Assembly: GCF_001719045.1 (NCBI RefSeq)
Contig: NZ_CP015423.1
Location: forward strand, 434,001 to 498,000
DNA: 64,000 nucleotides
From: Paenibacillus polymyxa
Lineage (GTDB): Bacteria > Bacillota > Bacilli > Paenibacillales > Paenibacillaceae
Reading direction: 5' to 3'
Shown: positions 8,311-16,562 of the stretch, in pieces
How the letters are laid out: every line of letters begins with the position of its first letter
How positions within the stretch are numbered: position 1 is the stretch's first letter
Made by a program: the position numbers and the translations under genes
Notes under the pieces: generated by a model
What the model saw: the letters and a program-made list of their open reading frames with translations, nothing else
Told to the model about the DNA's origin: nothing
Databases searched by the model: none

Positions 8311-8903
8311 TGGCTGCTCATCCCTTCGTTTTCCTCATAGAGAGGCTCAAAAAAATAAGGCTCCAACTGCGTCTTCACACTGGATCTTGCCCGGAAAAGC
8401 AATGACTTCACCGCACTGACCGTCTGTCCTAAAATAGTCGCAATCTCCTGATAATCCAATTGCTCATATTCACGCAAAATCAGCGCAGATCGCTGCTTCT
8501 CAGGCAATCTATTGATCGCTTCACGAACCATCTCTACCTTCTCACCGCGAAGGACGGCCTGCTCCGGAATGACATCCGATGGAGCTACCGGTACATAACC
8601 GCTCTCCTCCAATGGAACCTGACCGCTACGGTGCTTGCGAAGCTCACTTAGCACCGTATTGCGTGCAATCGTATATAACCAAGTGGAAAACGATGCGTCT
8701 ACCTCGCGAAAAGAGTGTAGGCTCCGATACGCTTTATAAAACGTTTCTGAGCACAAGTCCTCAGCAATCATTTCCAGGTTCGAACTTTTCAGCATATGAT
8801 AAACAAAAGCTAAAATTTTACGTTGGTGCCGCCTCATTAATTCTGAATAAACCTCAACATTACCTTGTTTGATTTCCTGAATCATCTGGGAATCTGTCAT
8901 CAT
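8307..8903 (-). CDS. ECF-type RNA polymerase sigma factor
   Basis: 198 residues with the two conserved halves of ECF sigma factors: region 2 (VYSELMRRHQRKILAFVYHM ... AEDLCSETFYKAYRSLHSF ... FSTWLYTIARN) and region 4 (INRLPEKQRSALILREYEQL ... YQEIATILGQTVSAVKSLLF). It resembles the SigW/SigX group that answers to envelope stress; which one cannot be said. The ATG at 8901-8903 has GGAGGG ten bases upstream; a possible start nine codons earlier has none. The anti-sigma gene is translationally coupled downstream, and a candidate ECF-type promoter lies 60-85 bases upstream. Confidence 0.9.
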   Translation of the reverse strand: MMTDSQMIQEIKQGNVEVYSELMRRHQRKILAFVYHMLKSSNLEMIAEDLCSETFYKAYRSLHSFREVDASFSTWLYTIARNTVLSELRKHRSGQVPLEESGYVPVAPSDVIPEQAVLRGEKVEMVREAINRLPEKQRSALILREYEQLDYQEIATILGQTVSAVKSLLFRARSSVKTQLEPYFFEPLYEENEGMSSQ

Positions 8904-8960
8904 CCGAGTGAGACCCTCCTCGCCCATACATGTGCTGTTTTCCCGTTCGATTCTGTCTAT

Positions 8961-8988
8961 ATATACCGAACAGGTCAAAAAAAGTTGC
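8961..8988 (-). promoter_or_regulatory. candidate autoregulated ECF promoter
   Basis: Minus strand GCAAC (8984-8988) as -35, 15 bases, then CGGTATA. ECF promoters commonly have AAC in the -35 and CGT(A) in the -10. Position 60 bases before the sigma gene suits self-activation. Confidence 0.45.
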
Positions 8989-9318
8989 GCCCTCTGCGCA
9001 AATGGATGAAACAGCATCATGGAACATTTGTTATTTTCTTACCCTATGTAGTGCCAACATTAACGGTGCTATCCCCAACAATATTCAACATCCAAAATGG
9101 ACTTACCCATTGTACCACAAAATGTCCGTCAGTAAAAAAGTCCAAAATCCCCACGATTTCTATCAATGCCTCCCTAACGCTGGCACCTGATTCATTTATA
9201 CAGCTTTTCAGGGGATTTTAAATTTTTTCAAGATTAAATGACAACCCCATTGAAAATGTTCTATTCAAATACATCAATAAGGAAAAAAACACAAAAAGAA
9301 AACGCTTCAAAAAAATTA

Positions 9319-9347
9319 TTGACAAAATGAAAACGTATACATATAAT
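9319..9347 (+). promoter_or_regulatory. consensus sigma-A promoter for a small RNA
   Basis: TTGACA (9319-9324), a 17-base spacer and TATAAT (9342-9347): a perfect match in both boxes and spacing. No coding sequence follows; a terminator lies about 65 bases past the expected start. Confidence 0.85.
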
Positions 9348-9353
9348 AAAAGT

Positions 9354-9443
9354 ACAGTATGGTTTCTCTCCACTCCTATCCTACTCAGCTACTTCACTAA
9401 AAGTAGCTACCACCCGGGGCTTTACCCGGGTGGTCTTTTTTTG
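9354..9443 (+). ncRNA. candidate small RNA of about 85-90 nt
   Basis: The stretch runs from the expected start of the perfect promoter at 9319-9347 to a strong intrinsic terminator. The predicted RNA has a single-stranded pyrimidine-rich 5' part (TCTCTCCACTCCTATCC), a first hairpin AGCTACTT / AAGTAGCT (9387-9408), then the terminator hairpin. A C/U-rich unpaired region followed by two hairpins is the usual layout of base-pairing regulatory RNAs, since CCTCC-like runs can cover ribosome binding sites. The longest overlapping reading frame (from 9327) has no ribosome binding site. I do not recognise a known RNA family. Confidence 0.65.
9410..9441 (+). terminator. strong rho-independent terminator of the small RNA
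   Basis: CCACCCGGG (9410-9418), a six-base loop, CCCGGGTGG (9425-9433), then TCTTTTTTT. Confidence 0.9.
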
Positions 9444-9497
9444 TTTTCTTTAATAATAATTAGTGAGAAGGATTGTCTCATTTGTTCTTCAAATAAC

Positions 9498-9530
9498 AAA
9501 AAAGCGGGCGAAAGTTTCTTCACCCGCTTT
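9498..9530 (-). terminator. rho-independent terminator of the trp-hisC-tyrA operon
   Basis: Minus strand AAAGCGGGTGAA / TTCGCCCGCTTT followed by TTTG. It lies about 230 bases past the tyrA stop, beyond the palindromic repeat, and is the first terminator downstream of that operon. Confidence 0.75.
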
Positions 9531-9581
9531 AAAACTTTTCCTATTATTTCACTCCCAGAAAGCATAGTACTTTTAAGGCGA

Positions 9582-9722
9582 TCCGTAGCGCAGCGATCCA
9601 TTTGAATCTAGAGAAGCGTAGCGTTCGCCTTTGCAGGGGGGATTCTTACCTTTAGATAATTTAAAAAGTCCAGAGAATCCCCCTGCAACAGCGATCGTAA
9701 GATCAAATGGATCGCGGAGCGG
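9582..9722. repeat. long imperfect palindrome (MITE- or REP-like element)
   Basis: Two nested pairs of arms: outer CGATCCATTTGAATCT (9594-9609) against AGATCAAATGGATCG (9700-9714), extended outward by CCGTAGCGCAG / CGGAGCGG; inner GCAGGGGGGATTCT (9633-9645) against AGAATCCCCCTGC (9674-9686). The whole ~140 bases could fold into one hairpin in RNA or DNA. It lies between tyrA and its terminator and codes for nothing. The paired arms with indels look like a mobile non-autonomous palindromic element; only one copy is in this window. Confidence 0.75.
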
Positions 9723-9760
9723 TGTACCTCCTTAACGAACACTCATACTTTCTCCACCCT

Positions 9761-10849
9761 TCACACCACCACTTTATACCCCATCGAATCCAGCAGAGTC
9801 TTGGCACGCTCCCAATCCTGCTCTTGACGGAAGGAAAGCCGCATGATGCCTGGGACATCCTCCCGGCTTTCAATGATTTGCATATTGCTCAGATTAATGC
9901 TGTGATTCCCCAGTTCCATAGCAATTCGCCCGATAATCCCTGGGGTATCCGGTACATCAATATACAGATCAAACGTGGAGACGATGACTCCTTTGCGACG
10001 CTCTGGCAGTTCACTGCGGAAGTGCCCAGCTGTCAAAAACTCGTCAGCGATTCCCTCACCGTCTTGTATTCTCAGTAAATGGGTAAAACGCTCAATCTGT
10101 CCGTTCCATTCTTCCAACAGGCCTAGTAAAACTTCACGATTGCTCAGTAAGATGTCCCGCCACACAACCGGATCACTAGAGGCTATCCGTGTAATATCAC
10201 GGAACCCGCCCGCAGCCAATGTACGGTACAACGGATTTTCATCATTGTGCTTTCGCACCTGATTCACCAGCGCCGCTGCAATAATGTGCGGAAGATGGCT
10301 AATCGCACCGACAATATCATCATGCATATCAGGTTGGACACGCACAACATGAGCACTAGTATATTTTAATAAACGTTCCAGTGAACTGTATGCTTCCTCA
10401 GGCACACCCTCTGCCGGGGAAAGCACATAATATGCGTTTTCAAATAACAATGCGGAAGCAGCCTTTACACCGGAACGCTCCGAACCGGCCATCGGATGAC
10501 CACCGATAAAGTAAGCGTTGCGCAAAGAAATTTCTGATGCTTTTTTGGCAATTGCCGATTTCGTGCTGCCTACATCAGTAATAATACAACCCGTTTTAAG
10601 CGGTAGCTTGCTTAACAGTTCGAGATAATGTTCCAATAAGCCCACAGGTACGCATAAAAAAATAAAATCGGCATCCTCTGCCGCTTCTTCAACCGAAAGA
10701 GTCGCGGTGTCCACGACACCACGGCTTAACATCGGTTCCATCAGTTCAGGGAGATGGGCATGGCCGACAACAGTAATATCCGGCTTCCCTTTAAAACAAA
10801 GTGCGAGGGACCCACCAATCAGTCCCACGCCGAAAATGGCAATCTTCAT
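9761..10849 (-). CDS. tyrA: prephenate dehydrogenase
   Basis: 362 residues; oxidises prephenate to 4-hydroxyphenylpyruvate with NAD for tyrosine synthesis. N-terminal Rossmann fold IAIFGVGLIGGS (GxGxxG), GGHPMAGSERSG near residue 120 and the conserved IVGAISHLPHIIAAALV near 185. Residues ~290-362 (STFDLYIDVPDTPGIIGRIA) form an ACT domain, probably the tyrosine feedback site. The ATG at 10847-10849 follows a TTG; both are in frame and the ribosome site (GGGA) is weak. It is last in the trpEDCFBA-hisC-tyrA run, as in B. subtilis, but aroE (EPSP synthase), which follows in B. subtilis, is absent here. Confidence 0.95.
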   Translation of the reverse strand: MKIAIFGVGLIGGSLALCFKGKPDITVVGHAHLPELMEPMLSRGVVDTATLSVEEAAEDADFIFLCVPVGLLEHYLELLSKLPLKTGCIITDVGSTKSAIAKKASEISLRNAYFIGGHPMAGSERSGVKAASALLFENAYYVLSPAEGVPEEAYSSLERLLKYTSAHVVRVQPDMHDDIVGAISHLPHIIAAALVNQVRKHNDENPLYRTLAAGGFRDITRIASSDPVVWRDILLSNREVLLGLLEEWNGQIERFTHLLRIQDGEGIADEFLTAGHFRSELPERRKGVIVSTFDLYIDVPDTPGIIGRIAMELGNHSINLSNMQIIESREDVPGIMRLSFRQEQDWERAKTLLDSMGYKVVV

Positions 10850-10875
10850 CAATTATCAAATCCCATCTGCGGAAA

Positions 10876-11979
10876 TTATAGGCGTACTTTCGCCGCTTCC
10901 GCCCCCAGGACCTGTTCCAGCACACGAATAAACAACTCATTTTGCGGCTGTGATCCAACCGACACCCTAATATATGTCGGATATTTATGATGACCTGCGC
11001 GAATAATCACACCTTTACGAAGCAACTCCTGGAATACCTCACCGGATGGACGACGTACATCCAGCATAATAAAATTACCATGTGCCGGGAAAGACTCCAG
11101 CCCCAGACGCTTGAGCTCATTTTGCAAATAAGCTCTGCCCTCTGCATTACGATCCCGGCATTCTTGAACAAATTCCTGATCTTCCAAGGCAGCAATGGCC
11201 GCAGCCTGCGCTACCCGTGATGTATTAAACGGTTCACGAACCTGATTTATCAAGCGAATGATTGACTCGGCTCCCATACCATAACCAATGCGCAGCGAAG
11301 CAAGCCCATAGATTTTGGAGAAGGTGCGTAGTACAACCAGGTTTTCGTACGCTGGCAACAAACGAATGCCGTCGGGATACGAACGATCCGTCACAAACTC
11401 GGCGTAGGCTTCATCCAGAACAACCATGATGTGCTTTGGTACTTGGTCCAAAAACGCAATTAGCTCTGCTTCAGGTACAATCGTGCCCGTCGGGTTATTT
11501 GGATTACAGATCCAAATAATTTTTGTACGGTCATTGATGTGAGACAGCATAGCATCCAAATCATGTACACCGTCACGCAAAGGCACCTCAACTGCAACCG
11601 CTCCCTCAATTTCCACATTACTTTTGTATACGGAAAATGTCTGATCGGCCATAATGCTTTCTTCCCCGGGAAGGAGGAAAGCACGCGTAATCAACGCAAT
11701 TATTTCGTCAGATCCGCAGCCATAGATAAACTGTTCCTCTTTTAAACCCGTCCGTTTAGCTAGTGCCTGTGTCAAAGCTACCGCACTTCCGTCAGGATAC
11801 ACACTAATGTTAGCAAACTCCTGCTGAATGGCCTGCAACACTTTGGGAGAGCTACCATACGGATTCTCATTCGAAGCGAGCTTGATGACTTCATCGAGTC
11901 CCAGCTCACGTTTTACGTCTTCAATCGGTTTACCGGGCTGATATACTGGCAAATGTACAATATGCGGTTTAGGTTGCAT
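10876..11979 (-). CDS. hisC: histidinol-phosphate / aromatic aminotransferase
   Basis: 367 residues, PLP-dependent class I/II fold. The Schiff-base lysine is K222 in RTFSKIYGLASLRIGYG; WICNPNNPTGT (about 157-167) and VLDEAYAEF (about 187) are the cofactor contacts; SNENPYGSSP is the N-terminal family mark. In B. subtilis the enzyme encoded at this locus serves both histidine and Tyr/Phe synthesis, which explains its place between trpA and tyrA; the same dual role is inferred here. GGAGG lies eight bases before the ATG at 11977-11979; an earlier in-frame start would overlap that site. Confidence 0.93.
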   Translation of the reverse strand: MQPKPHIVHLPVYQPGKPIEDVKRELGLDEVIKLASNENPYGSSPKVLQAIQQEFANISVYPDGSAVALTQALAKRTGLKEEQFIYGCGSDEIIALITRAFLLPGEESIMADQTFSVYKSNVEIEGAVAVEVPLRDGVHDLDAMLSHINDRTKIIWICNPNNPTGTIVPEAELIAFLDQVPKHIMVVLDEAYAEFVTDRSYPDGIRLLPAYENLVVLRTFSKIYGLASLRIGYGMGAESIIRLINQVREPFNTSRVAQAAAIAALEDQEFVQECRDRNAEGRAYLQNELKRLGLESFPAHGNFIMLDVRRPSGEVFQELLRKGVIIRAGHHKYPTYIRVSVGSQPQNELFIRVLEQVLGAEAAKVRL

Positions 11980-12033
11980 GCCCCTACCTCCTCTATCCAA
12001 TCAGAACATATTTATTACTTTCTATTTTGACAG

Positions 12034-12840
12034 TTACTGCTTTAATTGTGCCACAAAATTATGAATTTGCAAAAGACCTTCTTGCCTGCGCGCAGAATCA
12101 TTCAGCAATGGAATGGCCTCCTCCACCTGACGTACAATTGCACTGCCGACCACAACTCCATCGCAAATGTTTGAAAACCGGGCTACCTGCTCTTGAGTAG
12201 AGATCCCGAAGCCAACCGCTACCGGAATATCTGTATGCCGTTTGACCTGCGCGATAAAGTCCTCTATACCTTCAAAAAAGGAAGCTCTTTCCCCAGTTAC
12301 ACCCAGCGAAGATACACAGTATACAAATCCACGGGCCTGACGGACAATTCGTTCGATCCGCTGTTCAGAAGTTGGAGCCACCAGAGGAATCAGATGCACA
12401 CCCACCTCTGCGGCCCGTCCTCCCAGCTCCTCCGCTTCCTCAAGCGGAAGGTCCGGAATAATCAGACCGCTGATACCGTGCTCCTGCAAGCCTGCAAAGA
12501 AAGCATCCATACCCATCTGTAATACAGGGTTATAATACGTGAACAGAATAAAAGGCAGACTTGAACCTGCCGCTCTGGCCAGAGAAGCTGTCTCCATGCA
12601 CGTGCGAATGGAAATTTGCCGTTTCAGTGCACGCTCAGACGCGCGCTGAATTACAGGACCGTCAGCCAGCGGGTCGGAATAGGGTACACCCAGTTCCAAT
12701 ATGTCAGCTCCGGCCGACTCTAACAGCCGAATGATCTCTATTGTAGTATCCACATCCGGGTCGCCTACCGTCAGAAAAGGAATTAATGCCGTTTTGCCTT
12801 CATTTTTAAGGCGACCAAACGCCTGATCAATTAAATTCAT
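12034..12840 (-). CDS. trpA: tryptophan synthase alpha chain
   Basis: 268 residues, TIM barrel that cleaves indole-3-glycerol phosphate to indole, which passes to TrpB. The catalytic pair falls exactly where expected: Glu49 and Asp60 in [24 protein letters not shown] (loop 6) and VAVGFGIS, with the phosphate-binding region, follow. The start overlaps the trpB stop by four bases, so the two are translationally coupled. The 54-base gap to hisC holds its binding site only. Confidence 0.97.
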   Translation of the reverse strand: MNLIDQAFGRLKNEGKTALIPFLTVGDPDVDTTIEIIRLLESAGADILELGVPYSDPLADGPVIQRASERALKRQISIRTCMETASLARAAGSSLPFILFTYYNPVLQMGMDAFFAGLQEHGISGLIIPDLPLEEAEELGGRAAEVGVHLIPLVAPTSEQRIERIVRQARGFVYCVSSLGVTGERASFFEGIEDFIAQVKRHTDIPVAVGFGISTQEQVARFSNICDGVVVGSAIVRQVEEAIPLLNDSARRQEGLLQIHNFVAQLKQ

Positions 12841-14033
12841 GACGGATTTCCTCCCAAATACTTGATAATGGAGTCCACATCTTTATCCCCGCGTCCAGAC
12901 AAACAAATAACGATAATATCATCTGCCGTCAACGTAGGTGCCAGCTTGACGACCTGCGCAACTGCATGTGCCGACTCTAATGCAGGAAGTATTCCTTCGG
13001 TACGGCAGAGGAGCTGAAGTGCATCCAGCGCTTCCTGATCCGTGATCGGAACATATTTGGCCCGCTCAATATCTTTCAGGTATGAATGCTCCGGTCCAAC
13101 ACCTGGATAATCTAATCCAGCCGAGATGGAATGCGCAGGTTGCACTTGTCCATACTCATCCTGAAGCAGATAACTCATAGAGCCTTGGAAGACCCCTTGT
13201 GTTCCCTTGGTCATCGTAGCTGCATGGAATTCCGTTTCGACACCTTTTCCAGCGGCCTCCACGCCAATCAATGCGACACCCTGATCCTCAATAAAAGGAT
13301 AAAACATGCCGATGGCATTGCTTCCGCCACCGATCGCTGCCACGATGACATCCGGAAGTCTGCCTTCCTTCTCTAGGATCTGGCGACGTGTTTCATCACC
13401 AATCACACGTTGGAAGTCCCGCACCATCATCGGATACGGGTGCGGGCCGACAGCTGAACCCAAAATATAGAACGTATCATGGACATGGCTGACCCAGTAA
13501 CGCAAAGCTTCATTCCCGGCATCCTTAAGTGTACGTGTACCTGATGTCACCGGAATGACCTCTGCACCCAAAAGCTGCATCCGAAAGACGTTCAGCTGCT
13601 GGCGCACAGTATCCTCTTCGCCCATAAACACCTTGCATTCCAATCCGAGCAACGCAGCCACAGTCGCTGTCGCGACACCATGCTGTCCTGCGCCTGTTTC
13701 AGCAATGACCTTCTGTTTCCCCATACGCTTCGCCAGCAATCCCTGAGCTAATGCATTATTGATTTTGTGGGCACCGGTATGATTTAAATCTTCGCGCTTC
13801 AAGTAAATTTTAGCTCCGCCCAAATGCTGACTCAGACGCTCCGCATAATAAAGCGGCGTTTCCCGACCAGAATAGTCCTTAAGGAGCCCGTTCAACTCTG
13901 CTTTAAACTCGGGATCATCCGCGTACTTACGGTAGGATTCCTCCAATTCAATCAGTGCGTTCATCAACGTTTCCGGTACAAAACGTCCTCCAAATGTTCC
14001 AAAACGTCCGTTGTTATCAGGTAATTGTGTCAT
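12837..14033 (-). CDS. trpB: tryptophan synthase beta chain
   Basis: 398 residues; PLP enzyme that joins indole with serine to give tryptophan. Lys90 in [15 protein letters not shown] binds [13 protein letters not shown] and the phosphate loop [11 protein letters not shown] follow; SGRGDKD near the C-terminus is the family end mark. Overlaps both trpF (four bases) and trpA (four bases). Confidence 0.97.
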   Translation of the reverse strand: MTQLPDNNGRFGTFGGRFVPETLMNALIELEESYRKYADDPEFKAELNGLLKDYSGRETPLYYAERLSQHLGGAKIYLKREDLNHTGAHKINNALAQGLLAKRMGKQKVIAETGAGQHGVATATVAALLGLECKVFMGEEDTVRQQLNVFRMQLLGAEVIPVTSGTRTLKDAGNEALRYWVSHVHDTFYILGSAVGPHPYPMMVRDFQRVIGDETRRQILEKEGRLPDVIVAAIGGGSNAIGMFYPFIEDQGVALIGVEAAGKGVETEFHAATMTKGTQGVFQGSMSYLLQDEYGQVQPAHSISAGLDYPGVGPEHSYLKDIERAKYVPITDQEALDALQLLCRTEGILPALESAHAVAQVVKLAPTLTADDIIVICLSGRGDKDVDSIIKYLGGNPS

Positions 14034-14701
14034 GCCTGCTTCACCCTTTCTACGAATGCTGTGATTTTTGCAATGTCCTTGACTCCGTTCGTCTCTACAC
14101 CGCTGGATACATCCAGCCCATGGGGATGATACTCATGAACCAGCTTTTCCGCATTATCGGCAGTCAACCCGCCGGCTACAAACAAAGGAATTCCATGTTG
14201 ATGGGTCCAAGCCTGATAGGCAGGAATTCGATCCCACGCAAACGTTTTTCCGGAGCCGCCGCCATACAGGGGATCGTATGTATCCAGCAATAAAGCGTCA
14301 ATTGTCCCGACATAGGCATCCAATTCGTCCGCCGAGCGTTCTGTTTGTCCTTGACTGTCCACAGACCATGCCTTGAATACCTGTATACCAAAATGCTCCC
14401 TAATTTCCCGACAGCGCCGCGGACTCTCCTGTCCATGCAGCTGTATGACATCCAAGGGTGCTTTCTCCATCACATCATTTAACAGTGCATCACCAGGGTT
14501 CACAAATACACCCACGCTGCGCGGTCTGCTGCCTGAGGTCCATTCATCTAATACGCGAAGCAGCTTTCCAGCCTGTACGCCGTCAATCCGGCGCTTACTG
14601 TCAGCAAACACAAAACCTATATAATCGACCGGTAAGTTTACCATAGATTTTAGCACTTCAACGCTTTGAAGTCCACAAATTTTTACGCCCGTTTTGTTCA
14701 T
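14030..14701 (-). CDS. trpF: phosphoribosylanthranilate isomerase
   Basis: 223 residues, a TIM barrel that isomerises PRA to Cd[13 protein letters not shown] holds the catalytic Cys near residue 9; VGVFVNP, IQLHGQE and [20 protein letters not shown] carry the catalytic Asp and phosphate loop; [10 protein letters not shown] and GLDVSSGVE finish the barrel. Overlaps trpC and trpB by four bases each. It is a separate gene, not fused to trpC as in enterics. Confidence 0.96.
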   Translation of the reverse strand: MNKTGVKICGLQSVEVLKSMVNLPVDYIGFVFADSKRRIDGVQAGKLLRVLDEWTSGSRPRSVGVFVNPGDALLNDVMEKAPLDVIQLHGQESPRRCREIREHFGIQVFKAWSVDSQGQTERSADELDAYVGTIDALLLDTYDPLYGGGSGKTFAWDRIPAYQAWTHQHGIPLFVAGGLTADNAEKLVHEYHPHGLDVSSGVETNGVKDIAKITAFVERVKQA

Positions 14702-15492
14702 GCTTTAACCCCGTCCATCAATTCGGCTACAGCCTGTCCTACATCTTCCTTGCGCATCAGATGCTCCCCCACCAAGATACCGTGTGCACCTACCGAATGC
14801 AGATAATTAACATCTTCCGGTCCCGCAATTCCGCTCTCACTGATGAACGTAACCCCTTTAGGAATTAGTGAGATCAGCTCCTCTGTCGTCTGGAGACGAG
14901 TCTCGAATGTCCGCAGATTTCGGTTATTTACGCCAATTAAGGTTGCTGTCCCCAGCTCCAGCACTGCTTTAAGCTCCTCACTGTCATGCACCTCTACCAA
15001 CGCGTCCAGCCCGAGGTCCTTGGCAATCTGTAAAAAAGACCCTAATACACGGGGTTCCAGGATAGCGGCAATCAATAGCACCGCATCCGCTCCCAGCAGA
15101 CGAGCTTCATATATTTGCCGTTCATCAATGATAAAATCCTTTCGCAGCAGCGGAATCTTCACCTGATCGCGAATTTGCTGTAAATATTCAGGGCTCCCCT
15201 GAAAATACGTCACATCTGTCAGTACAGAAATGCAATCCGCTCCTGCTCCCTCATATGCACGTGCAATGTCCACCGGATGGAAATCCGGTCGAATCAACCC
15301 TTTGGATGGGGAAGCCTTCTTCACCTCAGCAATCAGTCCGAGCGGACGATTGCGTCTGCTCGCGATCGCATTTTCGAATCCTCTCGTCGCAGGTAAATCA
15401 GCAATTAATCGTTCAGCTTTACTTATTTGAAAATGCTCCTTAAGCTGCTCCACTTCTTGTCGCTTCGTCACCACAATTTTGTCAAGATACAT
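14698..15492 (-). CDS. trpC: indole-3-glycerol-phosphate synthase
   Basis: 264 residues, TIM barrel. IAEVKKASPSKG (about 53-64) has the catalytic lysine, PLLRKDFII the second, GVNNRNLRTFE and FISESGI the phosphate and substrate contacts. The start lies 11 bases inside the end of trpD, and its stop overlaps trpF by four bases. Confidence 0.96.
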   Translation of the reverse strand: MYLDKIVVTKRQEVEQLKEHFQISKAERLIADLPATRGFENAIASRRNRPLGLIAEVKKASPSKGLIRPDFHPVDIARAYEGAGADCISVLTDVTYFQGSPEYLQQIRDQVKIPLLRKDFIIDERQIYEARLLGADAVLLIAAILEPRVLGSFLQIAKDLGLDALVEVHDSEELKAVLELGTATLIGVNNRNLRTFETRLQTTEELISLIPKGVTFISESGIAGPEDVNYLHSVGAHGILVGEHLMRKEDVGQAVAELMDGVKA

Positions 15493-16528
15493 ATTGATAT
15501 TCCCCCGTTGCCTGTATTAATTGATCCAGCTTGGAAATTGCCAGTCCTGAGTCAATGGCTTCTGCCGCTCGTGCTACTCCGTCCGTCAAGGTAGTCGCTG
15601 CACCTGATACATAAATGCACGCTCCTGCATTCGCTAACACAACATCCCGATAAGCCCCATGCTCTCCGTTTAAAATTCGTCGTATGATATCTGCGTTAAC
15701 CTGTGCGTCGCCGCCCAGCACTTGATCAAGAGAATGCGTCTGCAAGCCCAGATCCGACGGATGAAGCTCGAACGTGTGAACCTTGCCGTCCTTCAGTTCG
15801 GATACTCGTGTCGCAGCTGAAATACTAATTTCATCTAGCCCATCCAGACTACTGACAACCATGGCCCGTTTGGAGCCGAGCTGGTTCAATACCTCGGCAA
15901 TGACTTCCGTTTTGTTGGCGTCATAAATGCCCAAAAGCTGCCGATCCGCACCAGCCGGATTCGTCAAAGGACCTAGCATATTGAATACCGTCCGCACACC
16001 CAGCTCGCGGCGCGGCGCGGCGGCATGCTTCATAGACGGATGATACAGCTGTGCGAATAAAAAGCAGATGCCGATTCGGTCCAGACATGACCTAGCCTGA
16101 TCACTCGTCAAATGAATGTTGACTCCCAATGCCTCCAGGACATCAGCGCTCCCGGCACGGCCACTTGCAGAACGATTGCCATGCTTTGCTACCCGTACAG
16201 ACACCGAAGCTGCGATGATCGCGGATATCGTGGAAATATTAAACTTGTGAATCCCCGAACCTCCGGTTCCACATGTGTCCAGCAGACGACCGCTGCCTTC
16301 TTCAGCTTGCACTGGACTAGCGTAGCTACGCATAGCCTCGGCAAAACCAGTGATTTCATCTACCGTTTCCCCTTTGAGGCGAAGAGCCGTCAGCAGCCCG
16401 CCAATTTGCGCCTGTGTAGCACTTCCACTCATAATCTGTTCCATTACGCTACGGGCCTCCGTACGCGAAAGGTGCTGTCCCTCAATGATCCGGCTTAACC
16501 CCACTTGCATCATGTCATGTCGTTCCAT
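15482..16528 (-). CDS. trpD: anthranilate phosphoribosyltransferase
   Basis: 348 residues; transfers phosphoribose from PRPP to anthranilate. LLDTCGTGGSGIHKFNISTI is the PRPP-binding signature; KHGNRSASGRAGSADVLEALG and VRTVFNMLGPLTNPA are the other conserved blocks. GGAGGAGACGACA precedes the ATG. It follows trpE by 34 bases; there is no trpG in the operon, so the glutamine amidotransferase subunit must come from elsewhere (pabA/trpG in the folate locus of Bacillus). Confidence 0.96.
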   Translation of the reverse strand: MERHDMMQVGLSRIIEGQHLSRTEARSVMEQIMSGSATQAQIGGLLTALRLKGETVDEITGFAEAMRSYASPVQAEEGSGRLLDTCGTGGSGIHKFNISTISAIIAASVSVRVAKHGNRSASGRAGSADVLEALGVNIHLTSDQARSCLDRIGICFLFAQLYHPSMKHAAAPRRELGVRTVFNMLGPLTNPAGADRQLLGIYDANKTEVIAEVLNQLGSKRAMVVSSLDGLDEISISAATRVSELKDGKVHTFELHPSDLGLQTHSLDQVLGGDAQVNADIIRRILNGEHGAYRDVVLANAGACIYVSGAATTLTDGVARAAEAIDSGLAISKLDQLIQATGEYQYVS

Positions 16529-16562
16529 TGTCGTCTCCTCCTCAAAATCAGATTTTTGTGTG

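Noticed and set aside
9327-9605. 92-codon plus-strand frame over the small-RNA region
   Set aside because: Begins inside the promoter spacer, lacks a binding site and runs through two terminator hairpins.
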